Shown here: positions 34,420-48,113 of the stretch, in pieces
Layout of the letters: each line of letters opens with the position of its first letter
Numbering within the stretch: the first letter of the stretch is position 1
NCBI GenBank assembly: GCA_037974665.1
Contig: CM075778.1
Coordinates: forward strand, 8,421,001-8,485,000
Direction: 5' to 3'
DNA: 64,000 bases
From: Ehretia macrophylla
Taxonomy: Eukaryota > Streptophyta > Magnoliopsida > Boraginales > Ehretiaceae
Notes under the pieces: model-generated
Databases searched by the model: none
What the model was told of the DNA's origin: nothing
The model's input: the letters and a program-made list of their open reading frames with translations, nothing else
Position numbers and translations under genes: made by a program

Positions 34420-34477
34420 CAAGTAAAATAATAATGATAAAAATAAAAATAAAAATAATAATAATAATAATACCAAT

Positions 34478-34509
<32 letters not shown>

Positions 34510-34861
34510 TGTTGTTGTTGTATTTATTTTTATTTTATTTTTATTTTTATTTTTGTTAATATTATTATTTTTATTATTATTATTTATTGTTGTTGTTATT
34601 ATTATTTATTATTTTGTTATTATTATTATTTATATTTATATTGTTTACAATTATGTTTATATTTATTCTTATTTTTAAAAGTATAATAATAAAAGGGTAA
34701 TACTATCATATTACACAAATCATTCACATTACTACTATTAATTCCTAGAACATAGCAAACATGCCATTCTCATTCCTAAGTTCATTCCATTCACAGTTTC
34801 ATTCCATTCCTTATCTCATTACATTCCTACCCAGATTCATTATAGTGTACCAATCTCTACC
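33897..34861 (+). mobile_element. AT-rich (AAT)n foldback MITE (unit B)
   Basis: This is the equivalent of 1890-2860. Its sequence is visibly more diverged from A and C than its flanks are, especially the first 200 bases (for example 'ttaatatatggg' for 'ttgatatatggg'). Termini are AACAGTGATTAATATA and the complement of TGTACCAATCTCTACC. The AAT-repeat tract is shorter than in A and C. Confidence 0.6.
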
Positions 34862-35162
34862 TATAGTTCTTCTCTTCTTATATCCTTTCTCAAGCATTCC
34901 TTTTTATGAAGACAAGGAAAAACCCAGTTGGTGGAGCCCAACCACCGTATTAACTGGTGAAATTCAATCACCAACTAGTAAAACCCTAGTTGTTAAATGG
35001 CATGTGGTTACTTTGAGAAATGATATTGTTGAATAACTGTATAGGATTAGAGTATTTGCACCATGGATGCAAGAGACCCATAATTCACAGAGACATCAAA
35101 TGTACTAATATCTTGTTAGATGACAAGTTCCAAGCTGGCACTCTAGGGTACCTCGATCCTGA

Positions 35163-35975
35163 GTAAGTAAATCACATAAGCAAATCATTTCCAAGTATAT
35201 TATAACTTTATTTATTTGGAATGAATAAAATAAAATTCTCTTTAAACGTTTAAACTTTTGAACGAGATAGTCCATGCACATTACTATAGAGCCAAATCAA
35301 TAAAAGGTCTTATGCTCGAACCTTGTTGTGATTTAAATGAAATAAAAGTCCACATGCATTGCTCAATAAAAAACAACATTGTTTGCATTTAAGGTGATAT
35401 TTTAGAAATAATAAATAAATAAAACATAATCTTCTTTAATAACTTTACATTTGTTACGCTGGGGACAAGCTTAATTATATAATTCGTTAAGCCATTTTTT
35501 TAGCACATTTATATATTGTAGATGCGAGCACCAGACTGATTAATTTGGGTGGCTAACTTGATTTAAAGGTCTACTATTTATAAATCTTGTAAAGTATATT
35601 TAAGGTTTTAATATAATTCCTCATATTATTGCTTTAGTTTAGATTTGATTTAAAGAATTATTAGATATTAGTTTCTCGATTTTCTTATTAGACTAGTTCA
35701 CAGGTATTCTTATTAGATTAATTTCCATATTGTATGACGTTCTATTAGTCTTGTTTTCTATTTCGTAGGTTACAAAAGTTTTCTCTTATTTACACATTCA
35801 CTACTGTGCAACTTCAATTTTTTTTTCTTTTTTGTCTTCAATGAGAATCTCGTCATCTTGCTTCTTTCCTTCTGAAATTCCCACCAGTTGCCGCATTTGA
35901 CTTTTTAAGGCACATGCTGTTAGTTCGGCGATGAGGGCTTCTAGGCCTTTGATGCCGTAGGGCGTATGGGCCTCG
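35163..35975 (+). other. Pseudogene intron remnant and start of retroelement nest (unit B)
   Basis: Equivalent of 3163-3975. No C-lobe exon of the plus-strand kinase is found here either. The minus-strand frame seen at 3801-3983 is interrupted at its start in this copy. Confidence 0.4.
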
Positions 35976-38900
35976 TGTGATACCCCGTCCCGAACATATA
36001 ATTATTTTATTAATGTGCATATATATATGTTTGCATAAAATTGTATATTTATTGATTTACATGCATTTTGCCCTATTTAACTTGCATTTATGCTCAATTA
36101 CGTGTACTTGTATGTTTTACAATATTGTGGACAATAATTAAATTCTACCACATAACATTAGCGAACTAGAATAGTTAGAAGTCAACTAAATGACAAACCA
36201 GAAATAAACAATTAGTGGAAGGGGCAAACTAATGAATGAACTTAAACTAAATATCTTACCTACCGTGAATTAAATAAAACACACACAAGCACACAAAACA
36301 CACACAAAAATCAGACACACACACACACACACACAAGAAAGAAGAAGAAAAAAAAAAGAAGAAATGAGAAGAAATAAGCAACCCCGAGCCAATTTCTTCG
36401 TATTTTTGTGCATTAGCTCGCGTTTCTAGCACGTATAAGGTGAGGGGATCTTTTAAAAACTGATTTTCAGAAGTTATATTGCATATATATGTGTTGTTGA
36501 GTAAGAATTTGTTGTATTAATCAAGTTTGGATATATGTATGTTTGCAGAATTTTGGGTAGCAGTTGTATTTTGTAGATTGTTTGAGTAAGTAAACTTCGT
36601 GGAAAAAATCTGGAAAAATATCTATATTGATCTAGACTCTTAGAGGAACAACTCTTATGTTGGACAAAATATGAGAAAAAATCGTTTGCTTGTTCAAAAT
36701 GGCTAAAATCAGTGAGGTTTTGTAGTTGAGCTGATGCATGACAGTTTTGATTACCTGAATTTCGTGATATTTTTGACCTAGTATTACTATCTAGAAAAAA
36801 TTTAAAAAATTAGGGTAGGTAGTTTGATCAGCTAGGAACAAACTTTTTTTAGGCTTAAAAATTATGAAAAATAGTTTAGGGCTTCAAAAATATTAAAAAT
36901 TGAAAGGTGGCAGAAAACGTAATCAATCTGGACAGTTTGCGCACCTATATTGTTTTAGTCATATCTTGATGAATTAACTTGGAATTAGGTGTCGTTTGAT
37001 TCTAGAGTTATCTACTTTCAAAGAGCTTTCCATACATATAAAAATCAGTTTCATAGGAGGTCATTTGTTTAGGTAATTGTGCAGCCAAATTTGAGCTATT
37101 GCTGAGATGTTGAAACTATCAAACTTATTTGTTTTGTGCTCTTATTGCTTCTTGAGGTTAAATAATGTACTATATATGTTTATGTATACTTATTTTACTC
37201 TCAAATAAGTGCATAAAACATGTTTATGTGATTGGATAATTTGGTTCATTGCTAGATTGCTTCATCTTAAATTTCAAGTTAGGGTTTCATATAGAAATTG
37301 GAGATTTTTGGGTAACCTCGTATTAATGCTTGATTGAATGTTAATTAGACTCAATTTAGGAGTAAATAAAGCTAGAAAAAGCTTTGAATGAGATAAAAAT
37401 GCTTGAATTGTAAGATCATTTAGTTAAAGTTAGTTAACGGATACTATTCACACAGACCCAATAAATAATGCTCCAAACCTTAATCTAATGATAGATATGT
37501 GATGTTGGGTTGATACAACGATCCCACGTTAAAATTTATCGAATTCTGAGAACGTCGATTTTTATGTCTCTTTGTATGAGCACAATAGAATTATTGCAAT
37601 TAGAGCTTTAAATACTAGTTTAATACTTGGTTTAGGTTCCATAAATGTAGTTGAGGATAGTTAGATACTTTAGTTAACTAAACCATGGCTAAAACTAGTT
37701 TCGGCATATTGAACTTAAGGAAGAAAATGGATATTTTAAGCCTTATGCTTAACTTTAGCTTGTTTATTATGTTATATTTGTTGTAGAGACTAGGAATACT
37801 TGTTAGATGGATAAAATTAAGGCGAACTTCTTAACTTAGTTACATGTGTAGTTGAGTTGTATATAAAGATGCAATGAAGAAGAAAGTGAGTATGTTATAT
37901 CTTGCTTGTATTACTCATATTGCTTGTTAGTTTTATAGTTTGTGTGAGGAAATGAATATGACTTGAATATTTGATCATTTGAAATATTACTTGGATTATG
38001 TGTTAAATTGAAGTTATTATGTTTAGGTAGAGGTTTTGAGTGGTAATGAAATGAGATTTGGGCAATTGGAGTAGATTATTGGCTTTCTAAAGATGAGGGA
38101 GATATGCATTTTCATGTCTTGAATAGTTAGAGTTTGTTGTAATATTTGTGATTTCTTGTATAATTTTGTATCTACACTTATCTATACTTATTTTGTTCCT
38201 TATAAAGCTTGTAGAACATGATTATGTGTTTGTATAGCTTTGATGATTGTTAGAATGCTTAAACATTAAATTAAAGTTAAGGTTCTTGAATGAAATTTGG
38301 GGATTTTGTATAATGGGTGTTATTGTTTGATTAAGTGTTATTTAGGATTGATTTAGGGGTAGATTAACTTAATTGCATGCTCCAAATAGCTTGGTAATGC
38401 TTGAATTGCTAGATGCTTGTAATTTACTCCTATGTGATTAAATTGATATTAATTGAGATTTGGTTAAATTGTTTTAGCATTTCTTGAAATATGAAGAACT
38501 TGTCCCCTTTGATTATATTTGTCTATTTCGTATTAAAAGCTTATATTGTAACTACTTACGAGGGCGGCCTACTTTTTCGCCCTTCACCTGTGATTACTTG
38601 GCTCTCGTGATCTTGATTCGGGGTTGCGCAACCTTTTCGGGCATGGTAGTATCGAATAACATGGGCGACATCAGGCTTGCCATGCTCCATCGGCTACCTT
38701 GGTTTCCCAGTCCCTTTCTCGCTGAGGCATACTCCCTTACCCCAGAGACGTGGTTCACCTCGTTGGGGCATATGGACCTACCTCGGAAGATTTGGATTGT
38801 AGGATCGGGGTACATGCGGAGTACCCCATTTGGAGGAATAAGGAGTTTACTGGCATCTACTTGAAGATCATGGCTCGTGGCTCGAGATCGAAGACAAGAA

Positions 38901-39890
38901 GATGAACCGTATCCTTTTAAAAAAAAATGTGATACTCGATTATTAATTGCTATTCGTTATCTTGTTACTTGAAACACGGTTATATGTTTTACATGATACT
39001 TGCTTGTTAACTAAACTTATGTACTTCATAGTTCGTGTGTTTGTGTACTATCTAGCCCGTGTGTTTGTGTGTTATCTTGAGTCGTATACTTGCATGCTAG
39101 CGTGCTATTCAGTCTCGTGTGCTTGCGTGTTATTTAGACTCGTATCCTTGTATACTATATAGTATTGTAATCTTGTGTGTCATCCAGTTTACTGCTTATT
39201 TATATGCATAATACGAAATGGTTTTGAAAATGTTCCCTCCCTCACTGGGCATATATGATTTGTATGCTCATACATCTTTCTAACACATTTCAGGTTCAGC
39301 ACCTTCAGAAATTGATAAGAGTCGAGAATTTCGTGGTTGATTATGTTGGCTTACGTGAATTGTAATTTGATTAGAATCATAGGAATTTGACATGTAAATG
39401 TTTTGAGTCTTGTTTGTACTTGATTTATTACGGGGTCTGTAATGTAAGTTTAAAGTCTCGAATGTACTGATAGTTGTAGGTGACCTGTAATAGCATAATG
39501 AACTATTTTACCGTCTAACGGTCATGCATGCTTGCTTGGGGAAAAATGAAGTTGATTGGCAGACTTAATAGATAAAAAATTTGAATAGATAAGATTGGAG
39601 TGGTATGACAACCAATCTCATGATCTAGAAATTCTATGACTTAACGCATGCTTGTTTGTGGACTTTTGTGGGTTCCAAGGCTCGGATGGCCTTAAGGAGT
39701 TGTTATATGTGGTGATAGAGGAGGTTGAGAGTTACGGAGGAGGTTGGACTTTGGTTTTGAGGTTATAGTTACTTGTACAGGTTTTGGATTTTCCTATAAA
39801 CAGGAGAGACTCCGTCCATTTTCTCTCGTTTTTTGTGACTTAGGTATTGGGATCGGGAACTCCGGTCTCGAGAGGGATCGAGGTGTTACA
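35976..39890 (+). mobile_element. Long solo LTR, Ty3/gypsy type (unit B)
   Basis: Same insertion as 3976-7889, 3,915 bp, starting TGTGATACCCCGTCCCGA and ending GGTGTTACA. It is flanked by the same CCTCG duplication (35971-35975 and 39891-39895). The second C of the terminal 'GACACC' is T here. Because both units carry it with the same target site, insertion predates the segmental duplication. Confidence 0.8.
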
Positions 39891-40678
39891 CCTCGGCCCA
39901 ATGGCAGGGGCCACGACCCAATGGCAGGTGATAGCCGCCCTTGTTGGGCCTGTTCAAAGGCTCTTGGGCCTTGGAGATCCTAGCCCACTACAATAAGTCC
40001 CCCACTTCTTGGGTCTAGCCGAAGACTAAAGCCGAGGAGTTTGGTTTTGATGCTAGAGTAATGCCTTCCCGCTGCGTATCTCTTTCTGGGGTAGGCACGG
40101 AGACGCGTTTGAGCAATCTTAACGCGTGTCCTGTGAGTACACATACTTGTCCTTGACACAGTGCATGTGCCGTAGTCAATTTGCCCTATGTTTGTATGTT
40201 TCCCAGATGCAGGTCATTTGAGTGACCTCAGGAATTTTCTTGTGGTGCCACGTGGAACTTTATTAATTGCGAACTCTAATAGTCATGTCCTCACATCTTC
40301 CCAAGACAATATCTTTTTCTTATTCGTTGTTTTATTTTATGTGATTTTTGTTTCTATTTCTTCCTCTTCCTTTCCCTTTGTAAGCCTTCTATATTCTCTA
40401 GTAGTTTTTCTTTTCTTCTCAATTCGGAGCACGTTGCTTACCAGAATTCCTCGGTGTCCGCAGCTCAGCCTCCCATTCTCCAACCTACTATTTTCCCTAT
40501 TTCTTCTTCACGCCTATCATCTACTGGCATAGTAATATCGCATTCTCTGCTTGTACCTTACCTTATCAGAACCGGCCTCCCCTTCACCCTTAGGGGGACA
40601 CAACCCTGCATCCTTTGTGGATGGGGAATACCTCTGGTACCTAAGTCATCATTATCTTTTTTCTTTGGATGCCATAAG
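39891..40678 (+). mobile_element. Host retroelement segment between two inserted LTRs (unit B)
   Basis: Equivalent of 7890-8677, with a few substitutions, for example in the C-terminal part of the degenerate frame at 40188-40532. No domain recognised. Confidence 0.4.
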
Positions 40679-42525
40679 TATTAGAAATAGGGTATGCCCA
40701 AAAGGCCACTAACATAATGTCATCAATGTATCTAGATATTTGCAATGGTTTATTAATGTCATCTTACTTACTGTGAGAATATTTCTCTCTTATATGGTTG
40801 ACTTATATATATGTATTAAGGTCCTTGCTTCAACTGTTGACTTGGGTACGTGGTGGTTAACGTACATAAGGTCCAAGTCATGGTTATTTGACAAGCATAA
40901 ATATTGTACATAACTAAGTAATAGAGTTAGACACTCAACTATGGTAAAAGTTATTGTGAATAAGTTCCCTTTTACAATAGGGTAGTCTGCCTTGATCATG
41001 GATAGGGTTCCAAACTTACTGCACTTATGCATGTGTATGCATTGGATGGCCCACCGTAGATGTGATCTCTAAACAAGTACTATCAAAGAAAAAAGATCAC
41101 CTATACCTACAAGCTACTAAGTGGGTCAGTGTTCTCAATCATAAGACGAAATCAAGTTCTTGCACTTTGAGTCACTATGGGTGAGATCTTGTATGGGTCA
41201 ATAGCTCTATGATTTGGGTGTCTGGACTTGGTTAGAAGGGACATGCATATAGAATAAGGAATCTATACAATAATCACTCCCTTGGAATGATCCAGGTTGA
41301 TCATCCTGAATTTATGCATAGTGGTACAGTTTGTGTGTTGTATTAATTGTTACACTTGTGGCTCATTCCCGTGATAAAGTGGATAACTCCCGAAGAATTG
41401 TTGGATTATGGGTTAGAGGTTCTAAGGAAGAAGATGTAGTCAAAAGGTGATAGTACAAACTGTAAACCTGTTTTGGCTATGAGTGAGTATAGAGGAGCAA
41501 TATGGTCATTATCACTTAGTTAGTCTAAAGACTGAGTGTCGTACTGCGTATGACGTACTTCTGCATACACAGTAATTATCCTATAATGCAGCCATAGTCT
41601 TTTAGTAGAATAGACTAAGGTTAAAGTGACAAAATGTTGTTAGAGACTAGCAAGGATATTTTGGTCATTTTTAGTAGAAGGGTAATTATGTCTTTGGTCC
41701 CCCTTCTAGCCAATTACCTTATTAGTATCATTGCTAAACTTGGGTGTTGCTAAATATGTGAAAGAATTAAAGTCTAAAGGCTACTAGAAGTTTAAGATAA
41801 ACTTTTCATTCTTGAAAGGAGTTTCTATTCTTAAAAGTGGACTAATTTTGGACTTGGACTAAATATTAATTAATTAGAGCATTTTGGGCCTAGACACATA
41901 AGCTTATGCACAAAAAACGGGCTCATAGGCTTCCCACCTAGGCCTTAGGCGTGTGTCTTGGCCTTGTTAGCTAGGATAAGGGTTTTTCCATTATTGAATT
42001 GGAATTAGGATAATTCAAAGTCCTGAACTCTCTCCAACATGGAATCTGTTTCAGACAGAACTACCTTGCCTAGCTTTGCCTATATAAAGTCCTCTACTCC
42101 AACCTCTACAATTGCACCATCTCTTCATAGAGAACTCTCTCTCTCACATGTAAGCCTCTTCAAGAGGAAACACGAAACACTCTTTTTTTAGTTTAGTTTT
42201 GCAAGATTGAGTCTCACAACTTGGTCAATACTTTAGTTAGGATTTGGCACAAAAGAGAAGATCAAAGTAAAGGAGCGAAAGCTAGGGTTATGCGTGTAGA
42301 GATTCTAGCATGAAGGTTAAGTTTTTCAAGTTTTGTTTCGTGATTAACAGGTATTTTGAAAAACTATTGTTTACTTTAAGATTAAACTATGAACTACTTG
42401 AATGTTCAATTAGCTATTGCATGTGTTATTCGTTTTAAAGATCCATGTATGAACTTTTTTACTTTATTCTTGTCTTAATTAGCTTAAGATAGAATTTGAT
42501 TCATGCGTAATAACATTTTCATTCA
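40679..42525 (+). mobile_element. LTR-like insertion, probable Copia solo LTR (unit B)
   Basis: Equivalent of 8678-10523, 1,847 bp, flanked by ATAAG at 40674-40678 and 42526-42530. It has the same non-canonical TA start, so that change predates duplication. Confidence 0.55.
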
Positions 42526-43285
42526 ATAAGGGTATCCTTATGAGCAGACCGTGTTGATTCTGACTCTCCTAGGTGGGTCGTGTATATGTCAGGGTGTTTG
42601 ATGATGGGTTTCCCGTGCCTCTGCCCCAATTCTTTATGGAGGTATGCTTCCATTTTCGTGTGGCCCCTACTCAACTGATGCCCAACAAGTGACACTTGAT
42701 TATGTCCCTTCGACCTTGACGATTTCCTTCACTCTTATCAGCTAGAAGGGTGGCACACTTTTGAACCCAGTTGTTTTTGTATTGCACTAAGCTCTGGTCG
42801 GCCCCACTTAGTGACCCAATTGACGTCGGCTGACAAAAATTTGAAAAACAACTATTTTTTTATTCATGTAAAGGCTTTGTGTGGTGATACTACTAACGTT
42901 CCACGCCGGTGGCATACTTTTGGTATGCGAGCACTCGATTTTGGGACTAAACATTGTACGGAAAATCAAGATGATCTAGCCAATTATTTTATTTTTATAT
43001 ATAGGCGATCTTTCCATCTACTCGAAGGTTAGCCCTTTTTGTTAGCCTTGAGGAATAAGATAGTTTCACAACTTGGAATCCCCTTGAAAAGAGAGGCCGA
43101 ACCTTTATTTGAAGGGTCCGGGAATATTTGTCTAAATCGTTCTGACACTATCGTCATTTCCTTTGCAGACCCCACAAAGTAGTTCAAAATCCCCACCTTT
43201 AGTGAACATTGCCAGCGTCAAACGAAGCCTTTCCTCGCCATTCGTGAGGAGGATCGTAGTTGGTACCATTTGCTGACCTTTTCCT
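42526..43285 (+). mobile_element. Decayed gag-like region of a gypsy-type element (unit B)
   Basis: Equivalent of 10524-11280. The longest surviving frame is 42811-43032 and contains the FFIHVKALCGDTTNVPRRWH stretch. It is non-functional. Confidence 0.45.
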
Positions 43286-43758
43286 CCCCCTCTTTGGAAA
43301 CTTGCAGTTCGATTTCAAATTGGCTCACAATTATATATACATTTAATGCATAAGCCAACAAGTGTGTGATTAAACATATAAGCTTATCAACACAAACACA
43401 CTGGATAAATCAAATTGATTATACTTGCATTCTTCATTACATCAATACAATTGTTTTCATTATCCCAGTTATGCCATCAATCAACATTTGACTCAAAATC
43501 GTATAAACACTTTATCTATATAAGTCGTAAGTGTGAATTAGATATATATAACCATATTAATTCAATCACACTTTCTTCTTGCAATATATTTTGGCTTAGA
43601 ATGATGCATACATTTTTACTCCAAAAGCCAATAAGTGTGTATTTGAGCCTATAAACACATTAGTACAAACACACTTTATAATTTTCATTTACCTTGATTT
43701 GTTATCATTAAAATCATGCATTTAGGCCTAAGACCAACAATAAGCTATAATCCAAAAA
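43286..43758 (+). other. AT-rich sequence, nothing recognised (unit B)
   Basis: Equivalent of 11281-11756 with few differences. No gene seen. Confidence 0.4.
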
Positions 43759-45041
43759 GGGTGTTTGGTTCGCGGAATGTTACAAGATTTTTTGGAATGT
43801 GAAGTTTGAAATATGACATCCTCATGTTTGGTTCGCAGAATAAAAAAATATTCCTAGAATATCACATCCTTGGGAATGCAATATTCTCATGATTTGGTCA
43901 ATTTTTATTCCTATGTGAAGGGTGGGAATCTCACATTCCCAAGTCATAGAAATAAGTTTGAGAAAATAAAAGACCTAAATATTCATCTTAGAAAATACAA
44001 AATTAAAATTAATACAATAATATAATTCAAAAAAAAAATTAAAAAAAAATAATGAAAAAAATATAAAATATAAAAACTAAAAAAGAAAATAAAATAATGT
44101 TAAAAATAAATAAAATATAAATAATAATATTAAATAAAAAATAAGATAAAAATAAATAAATTCAAAAATAATATAGAAAAAATAAAAATAAATTATAATA
44201 AAAAAATAAAAAATAAAAAAGGAAAATAAAATAAAATAAAAATACAATAAAATAAAAAAGTAAATGATAAAATAGAATAAGAAAATAAAATTAGTAAGAA
44301 TAGAATAAAATAAAACTACACAAAATAAAATATTTAGAAAAAAATAAGAAAAATAACAATAAAAATAAAAAAAATAAGAAAATAAAAAAATAAAAAATAA
44401 AATAAAAATAAAATTAGTAAGAATAGAATAAAATAAAACTACATAAAATAAAAAAATATAGAATAAATAAAAAAATAACAAATAAAATAAAAATTATAAA
44501 ACTTATCAATTTTCTAAGTTGTAGGAGAATTTTATATTCAAAATTATTTTTAATGCTAAATTGTAGATTTTTAAATTTTAAATTAAATAATATAAATTCA
44601 AAAATAAAATAAATAATTTTTAAAATTTTATTTTTAATTTCTTTAAAAATAATAAATTTAAGTTTTTAATTTTGAAGTGTTAAGTTAAAATTTATAAATT
44701 ATAAAAATAAATTTACTTTTGTTTTATTAATACGTTAAGTATTGTTTTACTCGCGTATTAGGAAAAGTATGCAAAATGTGTGGTTATTTGTACGGTTTGT
44801 TTGATACCATTATTTTTTTGAGTTAGGGACATTATTGAAAAATTTCTCAGCATTTCTAGGAATATTGAGTCTAAACCAAACATAATAAAATAACATTCCT
44901 AAGAACTTGACAAAATATTCCCAGGAATATTTTTAACAACCCTAACACTTTTAACTACATTCCCGGGAATAACATTCCTGGGAATGATATTCTCAGGAAT
45001 GTCATTCTTGGGAATGAAAAATCTATCCGTAAACCAAACAC
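43759..45041 (+). mobile_element. Large AT-rich MITE, GGGTGTTTGGTT family, member 1 (unit B)
   Basis: Equivalent of 11757-13046, slightly shorter in its A-rich core. The 134-codon phenylalanine/isoleucine/tyrosine-rich minus-strand frame at 44077-44481 is an artefact of A-rich repeats. Confidence 0.55.
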
Positions 45042-45630
45042 TAACTAAGAGGTTTAGGTCTTTTTTTTTTCTTTGGTCAGAATAAGAGGTTTAACTTTTA
45101 ACTTTACTATTTACAGATTAGTTTGATTAACACGATTTGCGTTATACAAAATAAAATATTAAAATATAGCCCTAGTACTAATACAAATAAGAAAATAGAA
45201 AAGAACTAATTAATCCTAACAATTAGGGTAATAGATTAGGAAAGAAGAATTTTTTCAAATACTATACAATCAACTAAATATGATAACATTGATAATTTTA
45301 TTAATATGTGGGGCCGGGAATGCGGGGTGGAAAATGTCTATACCCATCCCCCACCCCACCCCCGCACGAGGATTCAAAGTCAACCCCATCCTCCACCCCA
45401 TTCTCCATTTTGAAAAATAATAACTAAATTGTGACAAATGGTAAAGATAGTACAGGAGTAAAATGGTACAATTTAAAAAATAATAACTAAATTAAGACAA
45501 ATAGTAAAGATACGAGATTAAATAGGTAATTTACCCTTTTTTCAAGTAGTATAAGACCATTGCAAGAAATTGAAAAAAAACATGGCGTCCATGACTTGCT
45601 ACTATAAGGACACATAAATTAGCTTGTTAA
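45042..45630 (+). other. Spacer between two related MITEs (unit B)
   Basis: Equivalent of 13047-13635, including the C-rich block near 45336-45400. No gene seen. Confidence 0.4.
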
Positions 45631-46741
45631 GGGACATTTTCACGAAATCTTATAGAATTTCTGAGAATATGTAGTTTGGAATGTGATATTTCTATGTTTC
45701 GTTTGCAGAATAAAAAAATATTCATGAAATGCAATATTTCATGATTTGCTCAACTTTTATTGTCATGTGAGAAGTTGGGAATCTTATATTCCCAAGTTGT
45801 GCAAATGTTTTGAAAAAAATAAAAGAAACAAATACCACCGTAAAAAATAAAAAATAAAACAAATAAAATACATTAATTTAAAAAATAAAAATAATAAAAT
45901 GAAATACAAATACAAATAAAATAAGATGAAAAATTAATATATAAAATTTAAAGTTAAATTAATTTTTTTATAATTGAGATTTATTAAAAATAATATTTTT
46001 AAATGCTAACCTTTAAATTTATATTTTTATATTAAATTTTGAATATGGAATAATAATTAAGTAAAAATAAATAAATTTTTATTTATAAATTTAAAATGAC
46101 ATTTAAAAATAAAAATAAAAATAAAAATAAAATAAAAATAAAAAGTTAAAAGTATAAAAATAAAATAAGAAAAATAAAACTAAAAAACTAGAAAATTATT
46201 TAAAAAATGAAGTTAAATTAATATTTTTAATTTAACCTGTATTTAGAATAAATTTTAAATGATTTATTCTAATTTTTAAAAATTTAAATTAAACTTTAAA
46301 ATTTTTAAATAAAATAAAATCGAAAAAATAAATAAATATAATTTTTCGGTTTATAATTTTTAAATATTTTTCAAAAATAATTTTAAATTTTAAATTTTTT
46401 AAATTTTAAATTTTGAATTAAACTTATAGGGTATTTCAAATAATAAAAATAAATTTATTTTACTTATATAAATAGTTTAAACATTTGTTACTCGTGTATT
46501 GGCAAAAGTATACAAAGTTTGTTGTAACTTGTATATTTTTTATGACATTTTTGTATTCTTGAGTTAAGACATTATTGAAAAATTGTTTAAGATTCCTAGG
46601 AATATTGAGTCTAAACCAAACTCAATAATATAATATTTTTAGGAATGTGACAAACGTACGTCTAAACACTTTTAATGTGATTCCTCAGAATCACATAATG
46701 TGATTTCCGAGAATAAAAAACTATTCCATGAACAAAACGCC
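45631..46741 (+). mobile_element. AT-rich MITE, GGGTGTTTGGTT family, member 2 (unit B)
   Basis: Equivalent of 13636-14747, nearly identical. No coding capacity. Confidence 0.5.
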
Positions 46742-47237
46742 AATGTTAGATAGAGCTCTGAATCGATCCTTAAAGTATTCAAGTAAAATATAGCTACTAA
46801 TTTTAATTACACATGTTTTTTGAACACAACTTATATTTACAATTGGCAAAATTAACTTAATACTATTTTATTTTTTCAAACATGAGAATTTGTTTACAAA
46901 TACAAATTCTCGCATAATTTATTTATAACTCAAAACACTTGTGTTTTATACTTTTCTCATACATGTTACCAAGTAACATTATTCTTTTTCTTTCAGTTTT
47001 ACTTTAAAGATTCTTGTAAATAAAGAGTTAAAGATCTATTTTTAAATGTGTATAAATGGTTACAATTCACGATTAAAAAATACAAATATTTTGATTCACG
47101 ATTTGACAACTATGTCTATTTTTCTTTTTTTCTTTTCAATTTTAAAACTAATACTAGCAGCAGGGTATAATGCAATATCGCGATTTCAGAAAGAAGATAA
47201 AAGGTGTATCCATTCAAGTATCTTCAGATAATACATA
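46742..47237 (+). other. AT-rich spacer, nothing recognised (unit B)
   Basis: Equivalent of 14748-15243. No gene seen. Confidence 0.4.
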
Positions 47238-47594
47238 GGCTCCATTTGTTTGCCGTAAAATAACTTGTTGGGGAAAAATATTTTCTAGAAAATAGAATAC
47301 TAAAAATTATTTTCTACTGTTTGGATGTACCGTGAGTTCCGTAAAATATTTTCTTCTCCAAAAGGAAATGAAAACATTTTCCAGAATTTTGTACTTGCCA
47401 CAATTATTTACCGAAAAACATTTTAAGGTTGACCAATTTTTTGCTGTTATCACACATCGTAAAATTAAGAATAAGCAACTGCAATTGTTGAGCGGAAAAC
47501 ATTTTACAGTTCACCAATTTTTCGGTATTACTAAACACCGTAAAATCCAAAAAATATTTTTTGGAAAAATATTTTACGGCAAACAAACGGAGCC
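47238..47594 (+). mobile_element. Long-TIR MITE, GGCTCC...GGAGCC (unit B)
   Basis: Equivalent of 15244-15600, 357 bp, with the same termini. It differs from A in several internal bases (for example 'ttgctgttatcacacatcg' for 'ttggtgttaccaaacatcg'). Confidence 0.6.
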
Positions 47595-47596
47595 TT

Positions 47597-48113
47597 TGTA
47601 GCGCCCCAGCATACAAGCCTCTGGGACCTGTCACCGCAACTCACTACTATGAAGATATTGTCTGCTTTGGTTACACCCCAGAAGACCCGAGCGTGCCCTC
47701 AAGGTTTTGTTCCTCCCGCCAAGGCTCGAACACTTACTGGAAAACGCGTCTGCACGGATAAAGGGACACTTCCACATATATCCAGTGGCCCACAGATCTG
47801 GCTAGTTGATGTGGGAGTTTACATCTGCCCCCTTTGGAGACCCAGTATATTCGCTGACATAAAGACCGGTCAGCTCTGATACCATTTTGTAGGGCCCCGG
47901 CACATAAACCTCCGGGACCTGTCACCGCAGCTTACTACTATACATATATTGTCCGCTTTGGTTATACCCTGGAAGACCCTAGCGTGCCCTCACAGTTTTG
48001 TTCCCCCGCCAAGGCTCGAACCCTGACGGGAAAACGCGTTTGCACGGAAAAAGGGACACTTCCACATATATCCAGTAGCCCAAACACCTAGCCAATCGAT
48101 ATGGGATATTATA
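47597..48113 (-). mobile_element. Complete TRIM retrotransposon, minus strand (unit B)
   Basis: Equivalent of 15603-16119 with the same GCCTT duplication (47592-47596; 48114-48118), initiator-tRNA primer site and purine tract. One LTR end differs: 'ggagtttaca' here for 'ggatattaca' in A. Confidence 0.85.

Larger units (their letters stand above)
23364..35162 (+). pseudogene. Malectin/LRR receptor kinase pseudogene, plus strand (spans units A and B)
   Basis: Recognisable exons: signal-like 23364-23444; LRR N-cap a 25107-25245 (TWQGDPCGP, WSGLNCSYEG, PRIIS); LRR exons b 28777-28848, c 28938-29009, d 29102-29179 (two 72-bp units and a 78-bp exon); transmembrane e 30389-30543 (VIVPAIASISATIVLLTSLA); kinase f 31148-31380 ([11 protein letters not shown]), g 33594-33720, h 33819-33884, i 35045-35162. 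Phases match those of the minus-strand gene. Lesions: exon 1 is out of frame by one base; no malectin exon lies between 23445 and 25106; TGA at 28805-28807 in exon b; VAVK reads VDVK in exon f; a 72-bp deletion removes DFG from exon i; the C-lobe exon is absent. Large TE insertions swell the introns. It was once a full LRR-I receptor kinase, the inverted paralogue of the minus-strand gene. Confidence 0.85.

Noticed and set aside
44077..44481. 134-codon minus-strand frame rich in Phe, Tyr and Ile
   Set aside because: It reads through an A-rich MITE core and is broken in the equivalent unit A sequence.
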